NCBI GenBank assembly: GCA_025667525.1
Contig: CM046877.1
Span: 294,992,364-295,056,363, forward strand
Direction: 5' to 3'
Source: Glebionis coronaria
Taxonomy: Eukaryota > Streptophyta > Magnoliopsida > Asterales > Asteraceae
DNA: 64,000 bases
The position numbers were made by a program, and so were the translations under genes. The notes under the pieces are model-generated. The model ran no database searches. It was not told the DNA's origin and worked only from the letters and a program-made list of their open reading frames with translations. Shown piece after piece: positions 26,087-38,869 of the stretch (within the stretch, counting starts at the first letter, position 1; each line of letters starts with the position of its first letter).

Positions 26087-26960
26087 TGTAATACCCGAGA
26101 TTCTTCGTTCATTAAATAATAATGAAGTATGTTTCAAAAACCCTTTTTGAACATACAAAAATCATCCGATTTGAAAATTTGACAAAAGTCATACAAACCG
26201 CGTACCGACAATTTAATAATTTAACTACATAAATTATTGTCGAGAAATACTTGATAAACAATTTGATTAAATTGTTTAATATTACATTTATCTACGGAAT
26301 GATTAAATGAGAAGTATTTCTACTAAAACGATGCTTACGTTATACAAAAGATAAATGACAAATACTTGTCGTTTAAATAAACGAACACGTTTTTCGTATT
26401 TATACGTCATACTCCATTTTATTGGAAAAATGATTTTTGGATCAATTACGAAATCCTCGTAAGATGAATAAAAATTCATAAACCTCAAACGTGACCCGAA
26501 CCGTGTATTAACGAAAGTTGTAATATAAGTTACACTTTAGGCCCACTTGTGGCCTTATAAGCCCAACTATTTAAACCTTGGATAGTAATGGGCTTAATAA
26601 GCCCAATAAGAGGTTTAAAAAGCCCAACAACTCTTTTGGCCCACTAGACAAGCCACCAACACACCTCACTCCCCCATTGGGCCAATTCTAGGTTGGTGAC
26701 ACATGTCCATCATGTCCACCCACCTTCTTGCTTCTCATTGGGCCACTACTTGGTGAGTGACACTTGTCACACTTCCACCCACCCTATATAAGGGCTATTT
26801 CTACTCATACCCTTCATTTTTCTCACACAAAACATACATACACACCGAAAATTCTCTTTCCTTCTTTCTCTCTTTTTCTTTTGCCGTGAGACTCCAACAC
26901 CTTAGATCATCAAAAATTTGATGATCAAGCTTGAATCTTCAACATCTAATCAAAGACCCA
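26087..26960 (+). repeat. 3' LTR of element C, left part
   Basis: Starts TGTAATACCCG after the purine-rich AAGGTGGCATGTGGATGG. Contains the TATA box at 26784. It is cut at 26960 by element D; the LTR resumes at 34920. The joined LTR would be about 3.48 kb. Confidence 0.82.
26784..26793 (+). promoter_or_regulatory. TATA box in the LTR of element C
   Basis: CTATATAAGG followed by a CA- and CT-rich stretch (TTCTCACACAAAACATACAT) is a good plant core promoter. Element D landed about 170 bases downstream. Confidence 0.55.
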
Positions 26961-27413
26961 TGATAGGTGTGAAAACACCCATCCTTTTTACCACTTAATT
27001 GCAATAATAACCGAGCCAAAACGTGTATTTTATGTCATTTATGTCGGAATTATGCGTGGTTTGTGTTTTTGTTGTGATTTAGGACGAAAAGGTGAAAAGT
27101 GGAGAAAACACGGCATTCACGGGCTTTTATCGAAGAAAAAGACGAAAGATGAAGTCGAAAGATCAAGAGTGGAAAAAGAACGGAAGTCCAAGACCAATTC
27201 TGAAGATTTACCGAAGAAAAAGTCAAAAGACGGAAGTTTACCAAAAGCCGAAGAACTCAAGTCTAATTCATTGAAGAATTATAAGACGAGTTAAAGAAAT
27301 CCCAAGACAAAGTCCAAGATTAAACAAAAGATTAAGAATATCAAGGACTTAAGTGTGCAATTAAGAGAAAGAAGAAAGAGGGAGGAAGCTTCCTAAGCTC
27401 CTCCCTAATTCCC

Positions 27414-27423
27414 CTATATATAG
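27414..27423 (+). promoter_or_regulatory. TATA box in the LTR of element D
   Basis: CTATATATAG lies 453 bases into the LTR; the same site in the 3' LTR is 33270-33279. The inverted repeat 45-65 bases downstream would be near the RNA 5' end. Confidence 0.55.
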
Positions 27424-27850
27424 TTTTACCTTCATTTTTGTTTAGGTTGTTGGAGGCCTGACAAGCCTCTCTTCCCCATTTTTCATTTCTTGTTCTTTAA
27501 TTTTATGCACTTTAATTCTCTTGTAACGCACCTTTAATCTTCTTTTAATTCCAAGTAAGTTTACCTTTAATTGTTGTTAATTTTTATCTTATTGCCAATC
27601 TCCTTCAACCTTTCTTGTTTGGTTTGTTCTTTATCTTCATTGTTCATGTTCTTGAATTTTTATGATTTTGATCAAGTGGGTTTTGATTGATTTGGTTATG
27701 TTTGTTAGTTTTGATAATTTGTTTTGATTGATTATTGTTAGTTGATATTTAGTGGTTATTTTGGGTTAATCTTTTGGTTGAACTTGATGAATTTTGGCTA
27801 AAATTCGTGTTCCCCTGTTTCTTCCATTACGTACTGTTCTTATTTTTCCA

Positions 27851-28425
27851 GGTTCCGAATGAGTTCATTTTAAAGTTCCAAATCAATTTGTATTAAAAAG
27901 TTCCGAATCAATTTATTTTAAAAAGTTCCGAATGAATGTTTTTTTTAAAAAGTTCCGAATGAATTTTCCTTTCAAAAGTTCCGAATGAATAGTTTTTAAA
28001 AAGTTCCGAATGAATGATTTTTAAAAGTTCCGAATGAATGATTTTTAAAAGTTCCGAATGAATGATTTTTTAAAAACTTCCGAATGAATGATTTTTAAAA
28101 GTTCCGACTCAAATCTTTTTAAAAGTTCCGGACAAAATTATTAAAAAAGTTCCGAATCAATATTTGTGTTAAAAAAGTTCCGAACCAAATTGACTTGAGA
28201 AAAGTTCCGAACCAATTTTCTTCAAAAGTTCCGAACCAAAAGTTTTTAAAAGTTCCGAACCAATTTTCTTCAAAAGTTCGGAACCAAAAGTTTTTAAAAG
28301 TTCCGAACCAATTTTCAGTTAAAATGTTCCGAACCAGTTTTAATTGCCAAAAAGTTCCGATTCGAAACTTTTGAATACTTCCGAACAAATAAATAAATCT
28401 TCCGAATAAAATGAATCTTCCGAAC
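27851..28425 (+). repeat. TTCCGAA minisatellite in the 5' LTR of element D
   Basis: More than twenty units of about 23-26 bases, each with AAAAGTTCCGAA and a variable tail (TGAATGATTTTT, CCAATTTTCTTC or CCAAAAGTTTTT). The tail types are grouped into runs, which points to local amplification. The array lies downstream of the TATA box, so it would be transcribed. Confidence 0.9.
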
Positions 28426-29087
28426 CAGCATTTAATAGGACCACCTGCTAGCTTACTAGCTTAGCCTCTTTCGGCGCCAATTTCAGCAGGCAGCTTGGCT
28501 GCTTCCAGCAGCTAGCCTGCCTGCTTGCTTTTTTATTAGTATTGTTCCGTAATTGTCTAGTTTTATCTGAAAGTTGTTCCGATTTTATTTTTGAAAGTTA
28601 CGTATTTTTAGTTGAATTTTTCTTCCAATTTTAAAATTAATATTTTTTCGTAAAGTTCAAGTTTTATCTTTTATTTAGTACCCGCTTTAGGTTTTGCCTC
28701 GTTTAGCTTTAAAATACCATTTTAGTTTTGTTCTCTCCTTTTTCATTTAGTAAACTTTATTTTCGAGTCGATAGTTAATTTCGTCGTTTAGATTTATTTT
28801 TATTAATTGTTTCGCTTTAAATTACGTTTTATTATTTGTTTTAATATTCATTTTAATATCGTTTTAACTTTTAGTTTTTAATATTCACCTTGTTTTACTT
28901 TTATTATTTGTACTTATCTTTAGTTTGTTTTTAAATACCTTTCGCATTTACTTTTTAATTAGTTATAGATAATCAACTTCCCTTTTTCTTAACCAAAAAC
29001 AACTGAGTCACACATTTAACCGGAAATCAATTCGATTAGACACCGAGAAAACGAACTTTTTCAACTAGTAAAATCTCTACATTAAAA

Positions 29088-29102
29088 TGGCGCCGCTGCC
29101 GG
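29088..29102 (+). promoter_or_regulatory. Primer-binding site, tRNA-Asp type (element D)
   Basis: TGGCGCCGCTGCCGG lies three bases after the LTR. It matches the tRNA-Asp complement for 15 positions with one mismatch, then diverges (CTC for GGA). Element E has the same shortened site. Confidence 0.8.
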
Positions 29103-29290
29103 CTCTTTTCGTGAAGATCGAAGGTTTTTTGTGAGTGACGCGTTGGCTTTTGGGATCCGTTCACTTGTGAACATTATTTTTCTTGTCAAAATTTTTCAAA
29201 AATCCAAAAACATTTGAAAAATCATAAAAAGCATTTCTTTCTCAAAGTTTTGCACCAAAAATATTCTTTCTTGCTTATCTATCTTTCTTA

Positions 29291-30904
29291 ATGGATTTTT
29301 ATGTCCATTGTGTCCGGTGTGGGAAACAATCATCTGGGAACAACTCTTGTCAATGGTGTACATGTGAGCGGTGTGGAAACGATCTCGACAATACACAATT
29401 CCTATTCGGATTTTGTCCTTTGTGCAACTCGACTAATTCGTCCTTTTTGAACCCACCTCCTCCTGTTCCCCCGTGCATCTATTGTGGAAGCGATTCTCAT
29501 TGGCATGTTTCGTGCCCGGTTCGATACCCGTATTGTCACGGGCAAGAACCAGGGTGCAATCATGACAATGATAATAGCTATCCACAAGACGCACCTGATT
29601 TTTCTCCATACCCGGTTTGCAACAACTGTGGGGGTCCTCACGATACCTATTATTGTCAACCAATGAATTATTATGAGTCAAATCCGTGTCCTCAGTTTTC
29701 TTCACCTATGGATTATTATGAACCAAACCCGGTTTCTAATTATTCCCAACCGATGAACAACTATGAGCCACAACCTTGTTATAATTCAGGTTTTCAACAC
29801 TATGAGCCCCCACATCACACCCTCAATCATCAATCCTCTCAGCAAATTCATCTTGACCCACAACTCACTACCTTGAATGAAGAAACACCCTCCATTGTTT
29901 TGCAACTTCAAGAGGCCGTTGTTTTGCTTAAAGAACTTAGGGACGAGGAAAAGCGACTGCAACAAGAGCAAGTATCTAATCTTAGTGATTATACCCCTCC
30001 GCTTGTGCGTCAATACTATTATGATGATGATGACGATGATGCTGTATGCACTTTCAACTCATCTTCTGAAGTTGCTGCTCCTACTCTCGATGTTCCTACT
30101 GCGTCTAAGGATCTAGATTCGTTGCATGAGCTTAGTGATTTTGGTCTCGACAAAGTATTGGATGATGAGGTTTGTGACTTACCTGCTATTGAGCCTGAGG
30201 ACGACGTTGCTCTTACAGACGAGGTCGATCCTAGTGATGACGATTCTTCTCTCTGCTATGAGAATTTCACTTTTGAAATTTCTCAATCTCCACCGGGAGA
30301 TGCAGAAAATGACGATTTATTCTCTCCGGTTTACGAGCAGTTCACCGATGAACATGATCTTGTGGATGAGGTGGAAGACGTGCTTCTTCGCGATGGATTA
30401 CGGAAAGTGCACCTTCTTATTGCTCAAATCGAAGCGTTGACTTCTCCTTCTCTTTCCAAGTCTTTACCTCCATCTATTCCTCCCGTTGAAGATAATGACC
30501 CATTGCAGGAAGAAATCGATATTCACTCCATCCCTCCAGGTATTGATGATTCTGACACGGAGGGGGACATTATTTTTGAAAATTTGCTGCAGGAAAGTAT
30601 TGACCCAAGTCCCCCTCCCGAGCACCTTCCATCCTCCCTTTTAGCGACTATCACGGAGGATGAGTGCTTTGATCCGGGAGGTGACATTGATTATGCTATG
30701 ATTGATAACAATACGGCTTTGCCGTTTGCTCAGCATCCATTGTCTTTGGGGGATGACAATGTGCTTACTATACCCAACCCACCTCCCGTGGATCTTGAAT
30801 TCACATACTATACGTATGTTGAAAGGACCTTTCTCCCTTTCAAGACTTATCCCCCCCGCCTCTCCTTTGTTGATGTCCTCCGGGAACGAGGACAAGGTCT
30901 TTGA
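29291..30904 (+). CDS. Zinc-knuckle protein of element D (537 aa), capsid-less
   Basis: The only long frame of element D, starting at the first ATG after a 190-base leader. The N-terminus is rich in paired cysteines (residues 7, 10, 20, 23, 25, 28, 42, 45). A canonical CX2CX4HX4C zinc knuckle lies at residues 62-75 and a CX2CX3HX4C knuckle (CNNCGGPHDTYYC) at 110-122; the second is the same variant as in the gag of elements A/B. Then come three repeats of a PMxxYExxP phrase (about 124-164), a likely helix (200-230), an acidic run starting at Asp245 and a Ser/Pro/Asp/Glu-rich C-terminal half with EDECFDPGG. I see no capsid, protease or pol domain. It probably binds nucleic acid; similar proteins are, from memory, common in Asteraceae repeats. 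A motif NEDKVFDPGI just past the end is read in another frame, after a run of seven C, so the true end may be frameshifted. Confidence 0.8.
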   Translation: MDFYVHCVRCGKQSSGNNSCQWCTCERCGNDLDNTQFLFGFCPLCNSTNSSFLNPPPPVPPCIYCGSDSHWHVSCPVRYPYCHGQEPGCNHDNDNSYPQDAPDFSPYPVCNNCGGPHDTYYCQPMNYYESNPCPQFSSPMDYYEPNPVSNYSQPMNNYEPQPCYNSGFQHYEPPHHTLNHQSSQQIHLDPQLTTLNEETPSIVLQLQEAVVLLKELRDEEKRLQQEQVSNLSDYTPPLVRQYYYDDDDDDAVCTFNSSSEVAAPTLDVPTASKDLDSLHELSDFGLDKVLDDEVCDLPAIEPEDDVALTDEVDPSDDDSSLCYENFTFEISQSPPGDAENDDLFSPVYEQFTDEHDLVDEVEDVLLRDGLRKVHLLIAQIEALTSPSLSKSLPPSIPPVEDNDPLQEEIDIHSIPPGIDDSDTEGDIIFENLLQESIDPSPPPEHLPSSLLATITEDECFDPGGDIDYAMIDNNTALPFAQHPLSLGDDNVLTIPNPPPVDLEFTYYTYVERTFLPFKTYPPRLSFVDVLRERGQGL

Positions 30905-32815
30905 TCCCGGTATCACATTCGAGGCTTCCCCATGGACTATTTAATTCGGGGACGAGTCAGGCTCGTGACTCGGTTAACAAAAACAAGCGCTTTTTGGGAG
31001 GCAACCCAATTATCTATCTATTTTCACCATAAGTGTAGGGGGGAGCCCCGTTGGTGTTTCTTGTTCTTTTTTTTATCATGTGCAGGGACTAGAGCTTCAA
31101 AGACACACTCTTGATGACTTTTGACGAACCGTGATTCCGTGTTCTCTTCTTCCCGGTTCTATCCTAAACTCTTTTCGATTCACTATTTTATATTTCTCAA
31201 TATTAAAATAGGAATCTCTTTAGTTGTCTTTTCCTTAACAAGATTTAAACAAAGTGCACAATGTCCTAAGTGTAGGGGAGTTTACTCCCACATGCTTACA
31301 CATTGAGGACAATGTTTATATTAAGTGTAGGGGGACTTCTATCGAAGTTAACTGGTCTTTTCCTTGTATTTGCCCTCATTTTAACCGGAAAATCAATTTT
31401 TCGACATTTTTCAAAATTTTTAATCTATTTTCGCCTAGTTGTAGTCTCCTTTATTTTTGTTACTTTCTAGCATTTTAATAAAATGGTTTTAGCAAGTTTA
31501 GATATCTTAGATATATTAGGCCCGTTGTGAATATTTTGACTCAACCCGAGTTTACTTATCCAAGTTCACTCTAGCTAGTATCCTTAACCATGTAGACCTT
31601 AATTGGTTTATTAGGCTAAGCATCCACGAGTCTCATTCCTTGAGATTTTAAAGTGTGGAAAATGAGAAATGATAGAGTTGGTTACAAGTTTGGTATTCTC
31701 TCATTAACTTATGTGAGTTAATTATGATCTTTTTCTCCCATCACTTGCTATTAAATTATTTGCAATAAGTAAGGTCGTACGATTTGAAAAGTTACTTAGC
31801 TTCTAGCCCAAGATCGTTTAAAAGTTGCTCGGTAATGATAAGAGTTCATAGCCAAGGCATAACTTATGAAGCGGGGCGCGAAGATTGGCGAGTCCGAAAA
31901 GGCCCTAACAAGGCATTAGGATTCCATTTTATTGCTGAAGATCCAAAGTGATGTGAAAAGCATTATTCCCAAAATCAATATGAAGGATCAAGACTCACGA
32001 CGAAAAGCAATCAACTCCCATAAAGATCATGGAGAAGTCTATCCGAAAAGACCCTAACAAGGTATGAGGATAAATAGATCCAAGTCCGAAAAGGAGGCGG
32101 ATCGTTGTATCTCAAAATCCCAATTAGAGATTGAAGAAATAATCATGAAGTCGTGGTCAACAAAGCTGGAGTACCCCTCAAAAGTCTCCAAGTGAAGAAA
32201 CTCTATAACGAAGAGAAGACCATTATCTCAAAAACGTCTCTCGAAGATATGAAGTATGAAGTACATGCCAAATATCGGCCCGAGAAAGGTCTCAAATCGT
32301 GAACCAAGTTATGCCAAGATATGAACTTTTTGATATCCCGAGAAGCAGTTTTAAGAGATTTTGTCCTTTAGGTAACTATTGATCAAATCGTCCTACTTTG
32401 CTTTCAGCCTAAATAAATTATCGAAATAAGTCAACAATGCATCCTCGTGATCATTCAAGACATCAATAAAATATAAGAGATACCCATAGGAATAAGGGAG
32501 TTTAAGTGATTAATTGAACCGCATGAGTAAATGTTTGTTATGCTAACTTGTACTAACAATGATCTTGTTTTTAAGCTTGGCATGGGGAACGTGAAACTTG
32601 AGGGTGATGAACACTCATGACACACAAGCCCTAATGTAAGTCTTAGATTTCTTTACAAGTTTCTTCCTTGTTGCATCTTGTTATTTTCTATCTTTTTTAT
32701 TTTTCTTAGTTGTTTAATAAAGGCCAAGGTAGGTTGATTATGATGGAAAATGTAAAACGTGCTTTGTAACTAATGCATTGCATGAGGACATTGCAATGGT
32801 TAAGTGTAGGGGATT
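30905..32815 (+). other. 3' noncoding region of element D
   Basis: 1.9 kb that parallels the same region of elements A/B. It has AAGTGTAGGGG motifs near 31031, 31268, 31323 and 32801 (the last against the 3' LTR and the likely polypurine tract), the ACATTGAGGACAATGT motif at 31300-31315, a GAGAAATGATAGAGTT phrase at about 31667 (A has it at 3752), and a long conserved block at about 32426-32585. A short frame to 30944 carries the shifted tail NEDKVFDPGI. Confidence 0.75.
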
Positions 32816-34914
32816 TGATAGGTGCGAAAACACCCATCCTTTTTACCACTTAATTGCAATAATAACCGAGCCAAAACGTGTATTTTATGTCATTTATGTC
32901 GGAATTATGCGTGGTTTATGTTTTTGTTGCGATTTAGGACGAAAAGGTGAAAAGTGGAGAAAACACGGCATTCACAGGCTTTTATCGAAGAAAAAGACGA
33001 AAGATGAAGTCGAAAGATCAAGAGTGGAAAAAGAACGGAAGTCCAAAACCAATTCTGAAGATTTACCGAAGAAAAAGTCAAAAGACGGAAGTTTACCAAA
33101 AGCCGAAGAACTCAAGTCTAATTCATTGAAGAATTATAAGACGAGTTAAAGAAATCCCAAGACAAAGTCCAAGATTAAACAAAAGATTAAGAAGATCAAG
33201 GACTTAAGTGTGCAATTAAGAGAAAGAAGAAAGAGGGAGGAAGCTTCCTAAGCTCCTCCCTAATTCCCCTATATATAGTTTTACCTTCATTTTTGTTTAG
33301 GTTGTTGGAGGCCTGACAAGCCTCTCTTCCCCATTTTTCATTCCTTGTTCTTTAATTTTATGCACTTTAATTCTCTTGTAACGCACCTTTAATCTTCTTT
33401 TAATTCCAAGTAAGTTTACCTTTAATTGTTGTTAATTTTTATCTTATTGCCAATCTCCTTCTACCTTTCTTGTTTGATTTGTTCTTTATCTTCATTGTTC
33501 ATGTTCTTGAATTTTTATGATTTTGATCAAGTGGGTTTTGATTGATTTGGTTATGTTTGTTAGTTTTGATGATTTGTTTTGATTGATTATTGTTAGTTGA
33601 TATTTAGTGGTTATTTTGGGTTAATCTTTTGGTTTAACTTGATGAATTTTGGCTAAAATTCGTGTTCCCCTGTTTTTCCATTACGTACTGTTCTTATTTT
33701 TCCAGGTTCCGAATGAGTTCATTTTAAAGTTCCGAATCAATTTGTATTAAAAAGTTCCGAATCAATTTATTTTAAAAAGTTCCGAATGAATGTTTTTTTT
33801 AAAAGTTCCGAATGAATTTTCCTTTCAAAAATTCCGAATGAATAGTTTTTAAAAAGTTCCGAATGAATGATTTTTAAAAGTTCTGAATGAATGATTTTTA
33901 AAAGTTCCGAATGAATGATTTTTTAAAACTTCCGAATGAATGATTTTTAAAAGTTCCGACTCAAATCTTTTTAAAAGTTCCGAACAAAATTATTAAAAAA
34001 GTTCCGAATCAATATTTGTGTTAAAAAAGTTCCGAACCAAATTGACTTGAGAAAAGTTCCGAACCAATTTTCTTCAAAAGTTCCGAACCAAAAGTTTTTA
34101 AAAGTTCCGAACCAATTTTCTTCAAAAGTTCCGAACCAAAAGTTTTTAAAAGTTCCGAATCAATTTTCAGTTAAAATGTTCCGAACCAGTTTTAATTGCC
34201 AAAAAGTTTCGATTCGGAACTTTTGAATACTTCCGAACAAATAAATAAATCTTCCGAATAAAATGAATCTTCCGAACAGCATTTAATAGGACCACCTGCT
34301 AGCTTGCTAGCTTAGACTCTTTTGGCGCTGCTTCCAGCAGCTAGCCTGCCTGCTTGCTTTTTTATTAGTATTGTTCCGTAATTGTCTAGTTTTATCTGAA
34401 AGTTGTTCCGATTTTATTTTTGAAAGTTACGTATTTTTAGTTGAATTTTTCTTCCAATTTTAAAATTAATATTTTTTCGTAAAGTTCAAGTTTTATCTTT
34501 TATTTAGTACCCGCTTTAGGTTTTGCCTCATTTAGCTTTAAAATACCATTTTAGTTTTGTTCTCTCCTTTTTCATTTAGTAAACTTTATTTTCGAGTCGA
34601 TAGTTAATTTCGTCTTTTAGATTTATTTTTATTAATTGTTTCGCTTTAAATTACGTTTTATTATTTGTTTTAATATTCATTTTAATATCGTTTTAACTTT
34701 TAGTTTTTAATATTCACCTTGTTTTACTTTTATTATTTGTACTTGTCTTTAGTTTGTTTTTAAATACCTTTCGCATTTACTTTTTAATTAGTTATAGATA
34801 ATCAACTTCCCTTTTTCTTAACCAAAAAACAATTGAGTCACACATTTAACCGGAAATCAATTCGATTAGACACCGAGAAAACGAACTTTTTCAACTAGTA
34901 AAATCTCTACATTA
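32816..34914 (+). repeat. 3' LTR of element D (2099 bp)
   Basis: Nearly identical to 26961-29084. The main difference is the loss of a short stretch between the minisatellite and the AGCTAGCCTGCCTGC phrase, near 34325. The TTCCGAA minisatellite occupies about 33706-34280. Confidence 0.9.
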
Positions 34915-34919
34915 ACCCA

Positions 34920-37526
<2,607 letters not shown>

Positions 37527-37747
37527 GCAAAGGCATCTGCAAGTCCTGTTGCAAAACTTGTAGAAAAAGAAGCTTCCGTTACATTTCATTAAAATGCAAG
37601 CTTAAAGAAGCTGATGAAGACAGAAAAGGGAAGAGAATAGAAGCTAAAGAAAGAAGAAGCGAAGCGCATAAAGAAAGAAGAACACAAATGAATCGAACAC
37701 GAGAAAACACAGCTGAAAAAGGAAAGAGAAAAACTAAAAAAGAATGA
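37527..37747 (+). other. Right flank of element C with a Lys/Glu-rich coding-like frame
   Basis: A short frame (37463-37747) crosses the LTR end. Its non-LTR part is rich in Lys, Arg and Glu (for example IEAKERRSEAHKERR) and would form a helix. I do not recognise it. It may be a piece of a host exon into which element C inserted. Confidence 0.3.
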
Positions 37748-38660
37748 TAAAGAATAGGAGGAACAACTAAACTATCTACTTTTGAGGTCACACAACATCA
37801 GATATCAGCATCACATTCTTTTTCACGGTAAATGGCATCTGAATTTAAATAAAAGCTTCTTTAAATATGATCATTAAGATCTCCACAGTTCCTTGATGTT
37901 TTGTCCCTTGGTTCAAATAATATAGGTATCACAATTTTTGAATAGGTTGTAAATAATTAAATATTGATATTGTTTATTTTATGTAGCTATAAGTTTTATG
38001 ATTAATGAAGTCTTAATATTTCTTAGGATTTGGACTCGATAAAGAAATTCTTACCTAAAACGATAAAGAGAAGGACAATAAGCTGAAGTAACCTGTTATT
38101 ATTCTAACCATAGTCTAACCATATATGTCATTTTGAAATTGAAATTATTAGTTATTACTTACAAGTGAGTGTTAATCATTGAAGAGTTCTATACGTTAAA
38201 ATGATTGCTCAAATAAACCACAATGTGTAGTTTATTTTATAACTTAAGTTTTTCTGTATGTAAAGACATAAAAACTATTGTTGGTGACTATTTTAAGTTC
38301 TTCAATTTATACTTTGCTAACTAAATTATTTTTTAACAGTCAACATGTCACAAATCAAATATAACATATATATGTGTGGTGAAAATCATGCCAAGTGTCC
38401 CTGCAGTTCTTGAGCTTTCTGCTCAAATAAAGTGTATTATCGTGTTTCCCACGGTCTGAAGGAAACCCATGTCAGGTGGTTGTCAAGGTATGCAATTTTG
38501 ACCATATTACTTATGCGTTGGTATTATATGCCCTGGATTAAACTAGAATTCCATATTGCTACCGTCCATATCCAGTTCTTGGGATGCAGTGCTGTAGATT
38601 ATCTGTGTATTTTATATAACTGATTAGTGTAAGGTTTTAATATTTATTTGTTGTTTAGTA
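37748..38660. other. AT-rich sequence, no gene recognised
   Basis: No convincing coding frame. A donor-like CAAG/GTATGC at about 38487 closes a short coding-like stretch (38400-38486) that I cannot identify. Confidence 0.4.
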
Positions 38661-38664
38661 GGGG

Positions 38665-38868
38665 GTGAATCACTTGGAGACCCGTTATATTGTACTTACT
38701 CGTGGATGTGGTGTTGGAGCTTGGTGTTGGTACAAGACAATAACACTTTTACAAGAACGTGAATTCAAAGTTACTGCAATTGATTAAAGTGGTCTGGAAT
38801 TGATATGTTTGATCCAAATCCTATCAAAAGCCTCTTAGAGTACGTGAAACCACTCGATAATAATTTTA
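38665..38868 (+). pseudogene. Methylesterase (alpha/beta hydrolase, MES family) fragment
   Basis: Reads VNHLETRYIVLTRGCGVGAWCWYKTITLLQE (here split as VNHLETRYIVLTR, then GCGVGAWCWYKTITLLQE), then FKVTAID and a TAA, and after a frame change SGIDMFDPNPIKSLLEYVKP. Plant methylesterases have the same order: a HGxxxGAWCWY oxyanion segment, then KVTALDLxxSGID. Here the conserved HG is replaced by RG, and there is an in-frame stop and a frameshift, so this is a dead N-terminal piece. The catalytic Ser, Asp and His region is absent. Living members remove methyl groups from hormone esters. It runs directly into the ADP/ATP-carrier fragment without a visible gap. Confidence 0.78.
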
Positions 38869-38869
38869 G

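Larger units (their letters stand above)
26961..29084 (+). repeat. 5' LTR of element D (2124 bp)
   Basis: Starts with the hairpin GGTGTGAAAACACC one step in from the end. Contains a TATA box at 27414, a small inverted repeat after it (GGAGGCCTGACAAGCCTC) and a long TTCCGAA-type minisatellite. It shares its first 25 bases and a block with ATTATGCGTGGTTT with the LTR of element E. Confidence 0.9.
26961..34914 (+). mobile_element. Element D: complete non-autonomous LTR retrotransposon (7954 bp)
   Basis: LTRs 26961-29084 and 32816-34914 both begin TGATAGGTG and end CTACATTA. The target duplication ACCCA flanks the element (26956-26960 and 34915-34919). The internal region of 3.7 kb holds one long frame for a zinc-knuckle protein and no capsid, protease or pol domain. 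The LTRs differ by few substitutions plus one deletion near 34325, so the insertion is recent. The LTR ends in TA rather than CA, which is unusual but present in both copies and supported by the target duplication. Confidence 0.9.

Noticed and set aside
27052..27294. 80-residue Lys-rich frame in both LTRs of element D
   Set aside because: It lies upstream of the TATA box in U3, so the element's own transcript would carry it only at the 3' end. Retention in both LTRs is expected from their recent common origin.
27851..28425. CRISPR-like regular repeats
   Set aside because: Units abut with no unique spacers, inside a plant LTR; a minisatellite explains them.
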